A stretch of DNA of 64,000 bases from Cololabis saira (Eukaryota > Chordata > Actinopteri > Beloniformes > Belonidae), in assembly GCF_033807715.1 (NCBI RefSeq), contig NC_084590.1:6657327-6721326 (forward strand), in the 5' to 3' direction. Shown here piece by piece: positions 9,830 to 20,121 of the stretch. The number at the start of each line of letters is the position of its first letter. Within the stretch, counting starts at the first letter, position 1. The position numbers were made by a program, and so were the translations under genes. Under the pieces are notes generated by a model. It was not told where the DNA came from, did no database searches, and saw nothing but the letters and a program-made list of their open reading frames with translations.

Positions 9830-10629
9830 AGGGTTGCCACCTTTCAGAAATAGAAATAAGGGACGCCCCGATTTCAGCAGTGCAGGAGCCAAAAAAAGCC
9901 CCAAAACTTCTAAACTGCATAAAAATGTGTTTATTTTATATGAAAAAAACCAAATGCTTTGATTTAAAGTTTAAAGTGCTTTAATAGCATTGAACTTGTA
10001 TGACTGTACAGACAGCCAACCATACTAGCAACTGAAATATCCTCCTATTCTACGTATGTCCACATCAGCCCAGATGTAGAATATAGAATGGTGTAAAAGT
10101 TAATTTATTTCAATAATTCAACAAGAATATGGTGTAAAAGTTAATTTATTTCAATAATTCAACTAGAATATGGTGTAAAAGTTAATTTATTTCAATAATT
10201 CAACAAGAATATGGTGTAAAAGTTAATTTATTTCAATAATTCAACTAGAATATGGTGTAAAAGTTAATTTATTTCAATAATTCAACTAGAATATGGTGTA
10301 AAAGTTAAGTTATTTCAATAATTCAACAAGAATATGGTGTAAAAGTTAATTTATTTCAATAATTCAACTAGAATATGGTGTAAAAGTTAATTTATTTCAA
10401 TAATTCAACTAGAATATGGTGTAAAAGTTAATTTATTTCAATAATTCAACTAGAATATGGTGTAAAAGTTAATTTATTTCAATAATTCAACAAGAATATG
10501 GTGTAAAAGTTAATTTATTTCAATAATTCAACTATGGTGTAAAAGTTAATTTACACAAACAAAGATTTTGCTGGCCTTAATGTTTCCTGTGTTTTATTTT
10601 TTCCGTATTTTACGGGACGGGTGGCAACC
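9830..10629. mobile_element. hAT-like nonautonomous element (AGGGTTGCCAC ... GTGGCAACC)
   Basis: The terminal inverted repeats AGGGTTGCCACC / GGGTGGCAACC are flanked by an 8-bp duplication with one mismatch, tagcagtt (9822-9829) and tagcagtc (10630-10637), which fits hAT insertion. The centre is filled by a 41-bp minisatellite. A related end is visible at 63655-63725. Confidence 0.72.
10090..10550. repeat. 41-bp minisatellite, about 11-12 copies
   Basis: Units begin ggtgtaaaagttaatttatt and recur every 41 bases from 10090 (10131, 10172, 10213 and so on). They differ mainly at one site (caactag versus caacaag). The last unit is shortened by six bases. Confidence 0.95.
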
Positions 10630-11087
10630 TAGCAGTCGTTAACAGATGATTCACTTCTGGTTAAAAACTCACGAATAAAGAGTAAATGAAGAGTAATAAA
10701 GAGCAGTAAAGGCGTGAATCCTGCTGATGGAATGATGGATAGAAGACAGTTATCATTAAAACGACAGGGTTCCTACAGGTGCTTGAAATCCTTGAAAGTG
10801 CTTGAATTTCAATGTTGTGTTTTCAAGGCCTGAAAAGTGCTTGAATTTTAGTTTAAGTGCTTGAAAGTGCTTGAAATTATAACTCTGTCTTTCACAAAAT
10901 TGGGATCAGACTGTATAGTTTAGTTATTACAAGGAGAAATAAAATCAGTAAGATAAAACCAGGGTTCCTACACATTTTTCAAGGTCAAATTCAAGCACTT
11001 TTCAAGCACTTTCAAGGGTCATTTTCAAAATGTTCAAGCACCTTATCGCTGAGGTAAAATATCTACAGGAATATATATACTCATAAT

Positions 11088-12506
11088 CAGAGATGGGAAG
11101 AGTAGCCAAAAATTGTACTCAAGTAAAAGTACTGTTACTTCAGAATAATGTGACTCAAGTAGAAGTAAAAAGTAGTCATCCAAATAATTACTTGAGTAAA
11201 AGTAAAAAAGTACTTGGTGAAAAAACTACCGGTACTCAAGTACTGAGTAACTGTTGAGTAATGTCTGATTTATTTTTTTAACACAACCATTCAAACAGAC
11301 AAAAGTACAAAATAATCATCTTCAGGCAAATTAAATCAATAAAATAATAAAATAAATTAAAATGAATAAAAAATAAAAAATAGCTTAAGTTAAAATAATC
11401 TTAAAGTAAATTCAAGTACTTTAATAAAATAAATAAAATAATAACAGAATAAAAAAATAAATTAAGCACAAGTAGCACAAAATTTCAAGCCTTTGTACTT
11501 TTCTTTTTTAACCAGCAGAACTAGAACAAACATGAACTCATAGAAACTCTGTGTGTGTTTGAGTCTGTGTAAATGTGACAAAACATGCAAAAACAAACAT
11601 TTTTCCCAAAGAATCACCCAGTGATGTCATGAGATTGACGCGTACGCAGAGGGGATAAAAGAAAAGTAACAACCTCAACGTAGCCTAATGTAGCGGAGGA
11701 AGAGGAACAGTGACTACGTCTACATGCAGTCAAAATTTGGGTTATTACTAATATTCCGGTTACTGAAACATTGGGAATATTCCGTTTACATGCGTGATCA
11801 AACAGGGTTATCCCTGTTTACATGACTGGTAATTAATCATTGGGGATATCCCGATCAAACCAGAGAGCACGGAGAACGTGATGACGCAATTACTGTCATT
11901 TCCGCTTCTTCTTCCTGTATCCAAATTCAAAACAAATGCTGCTTTGCGCAACTTTTCTCTCACCTTCTTGTAAATCTTCTATCCCGGTACTTTCTAGCAT
12001 CTAAATGCAGAAATGTTCATATCCTTCATTACATTTATGAAGTGATTAGTCTCCTCCTGGTCTTGTGTTTCTCAGTGTTTAGAAGAACTTCCTGGACTCA
12101 AAAGACCAGGATTCTTTGTGAACAGAGCATGTGCAGAAAACAAATTCCTGTTCCGTTTGATGGGGATATTCTGTTTGGTGTTTACATGACCCAATATTCG
12201 GGTTTTAAAAGGAGTAACCCAGGGCTCATATTCAGGTTTTTAAAAACCTGAATATGAGCAAATTCAGGTTATTCAAAGGGGTTATTGGTGTTTACATGGC
12301 CGTGCAAATTCGGGTTATTGCCAATATTCGGGTTTTAAAAGGGTTATTGACTGCATGTAAACGTAGTCAGTTTCTTCTCCACAAATCTACTCAAGTAAAA
12401 GTAAAAAGTATAGTGATTCAAAACTACTCCTAAAAGTACAACATTTCCCAAAACTTACTCAAGTAAATGTAATGGAGTAAATGTAACTCGTTACTCCCCA
12501 CCTATG
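11088..12506. mobile_element. hAT nonautonomous element with exact 8-bp target duplication
   Basis: The element begins cagagatgggaagagtagcc and ends ctccccacctatg. It is flanked by CTCATAAT on both sides (11080-11087 and 12507-12514), the 8-bp duplication expected for hAT. It carries tandem 'actcaagtaaaagta' motifs near both ends and is itself interrupted by another element at 11711-12369. Confidence 0.82.
11711..12369. mobile_element. TIR element 'TGACTACGTTTACATGCAGTCA' (copy 1)
   Basis: The ends are inverted copies (tgactacgtctacatgcag / ctgcatgtaaacgtagtca). The interior has repeated 'ggttattnnnaatattcgg' motifs. A second copy at 33677-34277 retains, on its minus strand, a Myb/SANT-like domain. 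I infer a nonautonomous derivative of a Harbinger-type element. This copy keeps a shorter, broken version of the same coding remnant. Confidence 0.7.
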
Positions 12507-12829
12507 CTCATAATTATTTTTTCTGCTTTTTATCACAATTATGTACATTGTTGTTATCTAGTTATGTTTCATCTTACTGATTTTATTTCTCCTTGTAAAA
12601 ACTAAACTATACAGTCTGATCTCAATTTTGTGAAAGACAGAGTTATAATTTCAAGCACTTAAACTAAAATTCAAGCACTTTTCAGGTCTTGAAAACACAA
12701 CATTGAAATTCAAGCACTTTCAAGGATTTCAAGCCCCTGTAGGAACCCTGTAAAACATAACTACATGTTTACAGCACGATACAATATACATAATTCTGAT
12801 AAAAAGCGGAAAAAATAATTAGGAGTATA

Positions 12830-13196
12830 CAGGACTGCCTCAGAAAGTTAGAATATTGTGATAAAGTCCTTTATTTTCTGTAATGCAAAAATGTCATCCA
12901 TTCTGGATTCATTACAAATCAACTGAAATATTGCAAGCCTTTTATTAATTTAATATTGCTGATCATGGCTTACAGCTTAAGAAAACTCAAATATCCTATC
13001 TAAAAAAATTAGAATATTCTGGGAATCTTAATCTTAAACTGTAAGCCATAATCAGCAATATTAAAATAATAAAAGGCTTGCAATATTTCAGTTGATTTGT
13101 AATGAATCCAGAATGTATGACATTTTTGTTTTTTTAATTGCATTACAGAAAATAAAGAACTTCATCACAATATTCTAATTTTCTGAGACAGTCCTG
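12830..13196. mobile_element. Palindromic Tc1/mariner-type MITE (copy 1)
   Basis: The ends CAGGACTG / CAGTCCTG are flanked by TA on each side, the Tc1/mariner target. The whole element folds on itself through long arms (attctggattcattacaaat, gcaagccttttatta). A second copy is at 43834-44198. Confidence 0.78.
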
Positions 13197-13199
13197 TAT

Positions 13200-14170
13200 A
13201 TATATGTGCCTTAGGTTTTTACCAACATGGTATTAACCATTACAGACAAGTTAGAAAGTAAAAAAAAAAAAAAAAAAAAAAGTATTTCTGAGCCTGTATA
13301 CTGCAACAGTATCATAAAATTACTTCACTATTTTCCACTGTCGTAAGATGAGCAATGGCCTCCCTAAATTTAGCAATAGCTTCATCAGACAAACATCTGC
13401 TAAAATAATAACTCCTGTTTTGGAGGTATTATTTTATTATTTTTCTACGCACTACAAACATGTGCTCTTGCAATATTTGGACAGTTTTTCTAACCAAGAC
13501 CAGTTGGTGAAGCCTGTTTGAAGGGCGTCAGGTGTAATGCGCTGGTGGGACCAGCAGGGGTCGCCAGGTGTCCACTGAGACCACGGCATCAACAAGTACT
13601 CAGGTTACTGAGTATTTGAACACGCAGAGGATTTCTTTTTAAATACAGCCGGTAGAGATGATCAAATGTGGAGCACTGGAGGAAATCACACAAACGTAGT
13701 CGTTGAGTTAAACAACGGAAATGCAAAACTATAATTCTCAATTGTTGAGAAAGCGATTGTTCCTCTGTGGATAAAGTCTCAACATATTTCCAGAGTGGAT
13801 GTTGTCCTGTTGGAGTAAGCTGCAGTGCAATTAAAAAAAACTACAACACATTTTTGTGTAAAAAATATATAATGAACCTCACCTTTGTGTTTGTCAACAT
13901 AACCTCAGATAAACATTTTTTACTATACCATCATTTCATTAAGAAAAACGGATTTGGGCAATACTGAGTTCCACTCGCTGCTTCCACAGGATGTAGGAGG
14001 GTGAGTGATCATCAATATTGATGAATTCATCATCAGCTTGCATGGAGACTTCAGTAAAAATAGATGCTTTTAGCATTCAGGTGTATATTAACACAACGGC
14101 AAGAGGAAAAGACATCAGCAGTGGTGTTGGAGAAGCAGCTGCACATGAATCTGGAAGCAAAAACCAACAC
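13200..14170. other. Intergenic AT-rich stretch
   Basis: It contains a run of about 24 A (13258-13281). No gene, RNA or clear repeat boundary is recognised. Confidence 0.3.
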
Positions 14171-14339
14171 TTTAAAGGGGACCTATTATGAAAAACACGT
14201 TTTTTCTTGTTTTAACATATATAAAGTGGTCTCCCCTCACCCTGCCAGCACAGGGGAGACAAAATACCATGAATTTCTGCAAGGTCTCTGACCCCCGCCG
14301 GACAGAGTCCCCCAGTGTGGTTTTTTTTGAGCCGATTAG

Positions 14340-14377
14340 AATCTGCTCCCGTCGTGACGTCACGACGGGAGCAGATT
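14340..14377. repeat. 38-bp perfect palindrome with TGACGTCA core
   Basis: The 19 bases 14340-14358 are the exact reverse complement of 14359-14377, with no spacer. The centre is the full cAMP-response-element consensus TGACGTCA. It lies inside a repeat element. Confidence 0.95.
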
Positions 14378-15211
14378 TCCATAGGTTCAGCCTCCGCTGC
14401 TGAAACCACGCCCACAACCAGCTCTCTCCGCTGCTGGAGCGGTGCTTCCTTCAGCCAGTCGGACGCGGCGCCGCGGCAGAGCGGATCCGGGTTAAATCAT
14501 CCAGGTTCCCGGGTGGTTTGGGAGCTGGGTCCTTGGGGGTCTGTCCCAGGTCGGATCAGCTTCACCCTCCGAGATTTTCAGCCAAATCTGTCGGTTTGAT
14601 CCCCGGTAATGGGCGATGCGCCGCAGATGCGCTCCGGAGCCGATCTGTGCGCCCGCCGTGGGGTTGCGGCGCCAGCGCGCAGCATCCGTCGGGCAGATCC
14701 GGCTGAAATTCCGCTGGTCGGTCCCCGGGAGTCCCTGCTACCAGTCCAGGCCGGTTCCTGCGGTCCCGGCCGGTCGGAACCGGTCAGATTCCCCCGTTAA
14801 AGCCGCGGTGATGCGCGCTGCTCCAGCCTACTTCCTGGTTCCCAAAGCGGGGTCCGTCCGACTAAATTGTCCAGGTTCCCGGCCGCTTTGGGAGCAGGGA
14901 TTTCTGGGGTACGTCCCAGGCTGGACCAGCTTCACCCTCCGAGATTTTCAGCGAAATCTGACGGTTTGATCCCCGGTAACGGGCCATGCGCCCCGGAGCC
15001 ATGCGCCGGGCGCCCGGCGTGGCTCCAGGCAGCGTTCAGCATCCGCCGGGCAGATCCGGCTGAAATAGTGCATAAATGTTATTTATATACAACTCATATT
15101 TTATTTTTTTAACAATAAAGTTGCCATTTGTGAAAATTCAGTGTTGTGATTTATTTACAGGCTCGGGCTGCTCTGGCGGAGCGAGGTTTATTCTCCTCCC
15201 CTGCTACACGT

Positions 15212-15322
15212 TAGGGCTGGGCGATATATCGAGATTTTAATATATATCGATATATTTTCAAACGCGATATGGTACGAGACAATATCGTTTATATCGATTT
15301 CTAAAAAAAAAAAAAAAAAAAA

Positions 15323-15353
<31 letters not shown>

Positions 15354-15868
15354 TTTTTTTTTAATGATTTTGATATAGCTTATTTTGTGACAAATTGACT
15401 TGAATGTTTTATTTGAGATTTGCACAAATTTTTTGTTATTTGCACAACTGTCAACCTCAGTGGAAAAGTCTGCCTGTTACTGTCTACATTGTATTAATTG
15501 TACAGTGTATTTTAATTTAATTGTTATGCAGAAAGGGATATTTGTTTTATTTTATTCAAGAAGCATTTTTATTCTATATATGCAGGCAGTTTATTTTTAT
15601 TTCATTTGTTTTATACATTTTGATATTGTGCACACCTCTGTTAATAAAGGAACCTGCGTGACATTTGGCACGAGGCTTTGTATTAAAACTGAAGGTTTTT
15701 TTAAGGGTTTGCCTCAGAAAAAAATGAAGCTAACAGAGATGCTATGCTATAATGCTTTGGGGGAAACCCCAATTAAGGCACAGAAAAAATATCGAGATAT
15801 ATATCGAATATCGCCATTTAGCTAGAAAATATCGAGATATGACTTTTGGTCCATATCGCCCAGCTCTA
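15212..15868. mobile_element. hAT nonautonomous element 'TAGGGCTGGGCGATAT', 8-bp duplication
   Basis: The terminal repeats tagggctgggcgatat / atatcgcccagctcta are flanked by exact CTACACGT duplications (15204-15211 and 15869-15876). The interior is AT-rich with an A/T homopolymer block (15302-15362) and subterminal 'atatcgatat' motifs. The 141-residue frame at 15400-15825 lies wholly inside and is not a gene candidate. Confidence 0.88.
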
Positions 15869-16242
15869 CTACACGTCATTCAGGGAGCCAATCAGCACAG
15901 AGCCTCATTATCATACCCCCCCCTTCCCTTAGAATGGAGCACAGAAAAAGAGGTTAGAAGCGGTAAAACTAGTGACAGGGCCCACAGGCTGGATTTATGA
16001 TTTATGTAGAAAAAACAAGCTTTAGATTGTTTTTAAGACATTCAAGGCCTGTTTAAAATATACATTAAATGCCATAATAGGTCACCTTTAAACACATTGT
16101 GACGCTCAGAAAGACACACCACCAACACAAAACTGGTCCCTGGACACCTGAACACCCCAACAAGCCATATTGTCTTTAAAATGTGTCCCTGGTTTTAATA
16201 AATGTGTTGCTTTGTTTAGTTCTAGTGCAGCAAATGTACTCG

Positions 16243-16600
16243 CATCAAGGCAAGGCAAGTTTATCTGTATAGCACAATTCAACACAAGGTAATTCAAAGT
16301 GCTTTACATCATTAAAAGTGGCAAGACACAATTAAACAGTAAATAACAAATAAAATAAGATAAAATGATAAGAAAAGAGGTCAAATAATAAAAAGCACAA
16401 TTTGTTAAAAGTAAGGGCAGTAGATCCAGCAGGTTCATCTCATTCTTACAGAATGAGAATTATGTTTCTATACGGTCAAAACGTACAAAGACCGGGTCAA
16501 ATACAGAATTACAAAAGTAAACTTTAACAATTCATACGGTGATTTAAACCAATTTGACTATCATTCCCCATGTTTAAAAACAAACAAACAATGTAAGGAC
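16243..16600 (-). repeat. Dispersed LINE/SINE 3'-end-like repeat plus 'GGTCAAAACGTACAAAGACC' repeat
   Basis: The segment 16243-16330 (aaggcaaggcaagtttatct ... caaagtgctttacat) resembles, in reverse, fish non-LTR 3' tails ending in TTGCC repeats. The adjacent 16420-16560 segment recurs at 27800-27965, 28337-28470 and, inverted, at 59240-59505. Confidence 0.6.
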
Positions 16601-16676
16601 GTAAGCAGTAACCCATGAACAGATATTGTGTAGTTTCAGCGTGTTCACCTCAGAACCATCAAACTAAAAGTGATTG

Positions 16677-17727
16677 TTGAGAATTCAAGGGTGAAGCGTT
16701 GTCAGAAACCTTCAGTGGCAGCCAGTCCTACCACAAAACCAGTGTGGGTGTTTACACCTGGTTTGGAAATGTATTTCCACATAACTCTCACTCCTCACTG
16801 GTGACTGAAGGTTTCCAGACATGAATACAGCGGTTCTGTCACAGCCACGTCAGGGCGGCTTTCTGCTGGTTCTGAAGAACCCTCCGGTCGGCACAACACA
16901 GCGAGGGGCTATTTTAGAATCATTGAAAGATCAATCTAGTCAAGGCAAAATAATTAAAGTTGCTGAGCTTACTTAAAAACGTACGGAAGAGTATCAGGGC
17001 ATTGCAGGAAAAAAAATATTTGAGAGGGGAAGATTTTTTTTTTTATTCTGCACTTCGAGAAAAAAAGTTGAAATGTTGAGAAAAAAGTCGAGATTAATGT
17101 TGAAATACAATTTCAAGAATAAAGTTGAAATTTCGTGAATAAAGTTGAAATTTCAACATTTCAACTTTATTCACGAAATTGTACTTCAACATTAATCTCG
17201 ACATTTCGACTTTTTTCTTGACATTTCGACTTTTTTCTCAACATTCAACTTTTATAGCGAAATTGTACTTCAGCATTAATATCAATACTGTATTTCTACT
17301 TTTTTCTCAACATTTTACTTTTTTCTCGAAGTGCAAAATGAAAAAAAAATCTTCCCCTCTCAAATATTTTTTTTTCCTGCATGGCCCTAATACTCTTCCG
17401 TACGTTTTTAAGTAAGCTCAGCAACTTTAATTATTTTGCCTTGTTTAAACACTAGATTGATCTTACAATGATTCTAAAATATCCACTGGCTGTGTTATGA
17501 GTGGCGTGAGCTGCACCGAGGGTTCTTCAGAACCAGCAGAAAGCCGCCCTGACGTGGCTGTGACAGAACCGCTGTATTCATGTCTGGAAACCTTCAGTCA
17601 CCAGTGAGGAGTGAGAGTTATGTGGAAATACATTTCCAAACCAGGTGTAAACACCCACACTGGTTTTGTGGTAGGACTGGCTGCCACTGAAGGTTTCTGA
17701 CGACGCTTCACCCTCCCAATTCTCAAG
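16677..17727. repeat. About 1.05-kb inverted repeat (near-perfect arms of roughly 480-570 bp)
   Basis: The left arm (from ttgagaattcaagggtgaag) and the right arm (to tcaccctcccaattctcaag) are reverse complements with few differences. They include a mixed-complexity outer part (16677-16978 versus 17407-17727) and the palindromic 'tcgaaatgtcgagaaaaaag' MITE in the centre. The tip at about 17135-17182 folds as a stem of about 21 bp with a 6-base loop. The right arm is about 90 bases longer through extra repeat units. Confidence 0.88.
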
Positions 17728-17729
17728 AA

Positions 17730-18515
17730 TCACTTTTAGTAAAACATTTGTGAGAACTCAGAAAATTGCAAGGAAACATCTCAGATGACATGTATCAGTT
17801 TTGTAACTTCAGTGCTTCACAGTGAAGAATTGAAATATTTATATCTAGATTTTATATTTATATATATTTTTTTATATTTGAGAATGGCTCGTCTTATCCT
17901 CCATGAATGCTGGATTTTGTAGCTTGTACAGACAGAATAAACCACAAAAATCAGATAAAAAAAAAGAAGATAAACTTAATTAAACTTAAAAAAATTCCTC
18001 CCCAGCAATGTGAAATAATATTAATTGCAGTTATCGCTGCCAAGATGGACACAACCACTTTTTAGCTTAAAGTGGCATGAACCATCACCATGGAAACATG
18101 GATTGAACTAACTGAGTAGCACCACAGGGCTCTGTATCAGGGCCTGTGCTTCTTTGATCTAGCATGCTCACACTCAGCTTGTCTTGTGTTAATCACTACA
18201 AATGTCAGTTTTATGTCCGGATGTCATTCTGATTTATGTTTATTTATGTTCCTAATCGGTATTGCGGAGTTATTTTCTGTATTTATTTATCTTTGTTGAA
18301 AAGACGTGCTCCGTGTGCTCCAGCTGAGGAGCAGATATCGGCAATATCGGAGTTTCTCACAAAGCTCATCTCCACTTCTTTGATGGAAGCAATGAAAACT
18401 CTTGAGTAGAAATGACTGAATCCACACCATCTTTAAAGGGCTCATATTTTGCCTTCTTTTTAAAAGTTGAGAGTGCTTTCTGAGGTCTTAAAAGGTCCAA
18501 TAATTAGCTGATCCC
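17730..18515. other. Intergenic sequence upstream of tex12
   Basis: No gene or repeat is recognised. The untranslated first exon of tex12 should lie somewhere upstream of 20118, but I could not place it. Confidence 0.3.
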
Positions 18516-18517
18516 TA

Positions 18518-18808
18518 CGGAAGAGTATTAGGGCCATGCAGGAGAAAAAAATATCTGAGAGGGGAATTTTTTTTTTATTGTGCACTTCGAGAAAAAAGTT
18601 GAAATGTTGAGATTGATGTTTAAATACAATTTCAAGAATAAAGTTGAAATTTCATCTTTTTTATCAACATTTCAACTTTATTCACGACATTTCGACTTTT
18701 TTCTCGACATTAGGACTTTTTTCTCGAAGTGCATAATGAAAAAAAAATCTTCCTCTTCTAAAATATTATTTTTATTTTTCTCCTGCCTGGCCTTAATACT
18801 CTTCGGTA
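18518..18808. mobile_element. Palindromic MITE 'TACGGAAGAGTATTAGGGCC'
   Basis: The ends tacggaagagtattagggcc / ggccttaatactcttcggta are inverted, and the interior is built of 'gtcgaaatgtcgagaaaaaa'-type units facing each other. Other copies are the core of 16979-17406, 27980-28318, 45760-46010 (half), 61620-61996 and 63030-63245. Confidence 0.75.
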
Positions 18809-19047
18809 AAAACGTGATAACAGTGGCTTTAATATTCAGTTTTTCCTCCGACTCAGATCTGACAGTCAGCAATTGTCCGATGTGAGTACTGCATCTGCAA
18901 GTTTACCCACAGCAGCTTTGTGAAGCTCAGCACCGTCAGGAGCTGAATCAGCCACGTGTTTTCTGAAAAGTGGTTGTAATCCGTGTTGCACATGAGCTGG
19001 ACTGAGCCTTGAAGATGCTGGAACCCACAGCACATCGTAGTATTAGA

Positions 19048-19893
19048 TAGGGCTGGGTTTCCATTCAAATGTCAAGAATCGATTCAATTCCGATTCTTAA
19101 GATTCAGAATCCATTATCAGGATTTGATTCGATTTGATTCGATCCGATATTGATTTGGGTTAGTGTTATTAAAACTGTTTTTGAGCTGTTGCATGAATGA
19201 TATGACTGTCTAGTTCTGCAACATATTAATACTAGTATTATATTGAGATTCAACAGCAAGTATTGCAGCTAATGATGCTGTAAGGACCAATCACCTCCCA
19301 GAATGCTGATAGAACTGCTTTCAGAAACATCTTGGTGCAGAATTACCAAACAGATCCAGGGAGGAAACAGAGGAACTATGAAATGGGTTTTGTTTTTTCC
19401 CACATTCCGTAAAATTTTTTTCCATTTTCGAATTTTTGAGAATTAGGTTTTTAGCATTTCATGCAAATATAACCCCAAGAAATTATATAAAGCAATGAAA
19501 TATAAACAATTTATGCAATTATAACTGAAAACATTAATGTTTTCATACTTTTAAACATATTTAAAGGTAAAAACATGGCAGTAGTTATTCTTGTGTCCAA
19601 CAAAACATTCATTTTTGGACAAAAACAAAAAAAATTTCAGAAGTTATTTTTATGAAATAAATAACTAAGAAATAAATAACTCAAATAAGCCTTTAAATAT
19701 CCATTTAAAGTGCAAAAAAGAAAGAAATGGCAACAGCTCAAAAGCGCATGTTTGAATTAAATGACGTGACTACTGGGATTAAAGTTCACCGGGCGAAAAT
19801 GTAATAATGAAAAAAAATACGAATCGATTTTTAGGAATTTAATATGAGAATCGATTTAGAATGGGAAAACTGATTTTTTTCAACACAGGCTTA
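19048..19893. mobile_element. hAT-like nonautonomous element with imperfect 8-bp duplication
   Basis: It starts tagggctgggtttccattc and ends caacacaggctta. The flanks gtattaga (19040-19047) and gtgttaga (19894-19901) match at seven of eight bases. Subterminal motifs 'gaatcgattnnnattc' recur near both ends. Confidence 0.65.
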
Positions 19894-20121
19894 GTGTTAG
19901 AGCCCAGTCCTGCGGTAACGGCTGTAAACTCTGGTCGGGTCACGCCACGTCTGTTTCACCTGTTTTGATTTCAGCGCTTGACTTGAGCATGTTTGCATTC
20001 AGCCCACTAAGATAACTGGTTAAAATTAAACCATTGTTTGTTACCCTTTGACTCCTACGGTGATAACTGAAATGTATTTATTTAGATATTGTATTTCTCA
20101 TTGACATATCATTGCAGTGTA

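Larger units (their letters stand above)
10766..12752. mobile_element. Inverted-repeat element rich in 'AAGTGCTTGAA', split by a nested insertion
   Basis: The left arm at about 10766-10962 (ggttcctacaggtgcttgaa ...) returns in inverted form at about 12548-12752 (... caagcccctgtaggaaccct). The arms share nearly all motifs over about 190 bases. A second internal piece lies at 10965-11045. The hAT element 11088-12506 is inserted between the arms. A fragment of the same family is at 29537-29590. Confidence 0.72.
14171..16092. mobile_element. TIR element 'TTTAAAGGGGACCTATTATG' with GC-rich core
   Basis: The left end tttaaaggggacctattatg matches the inverted right end cataataggtcacctttaaa (16073-16092). 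The 5' part contains a GC-rich segment of about 220 bases duplicated in direct order (about 14465-14705 and 14845-15066; shared stretches include cttcaccctccgagattttc and gggcagatccggctgaaat). The 3' part is interrupted by a hAT insertion at 15212-15868. A 38-bp perfect palindrome sits at 14340-14377. Confidence 0.7.

Noticed and set aside
15400..15825. 141-codon frame as a small membrane protein
   Set aside because: Lies wholly inside a hAT element with defined ends, is AT-rich and hydrophobic by composition, and resembles no family.
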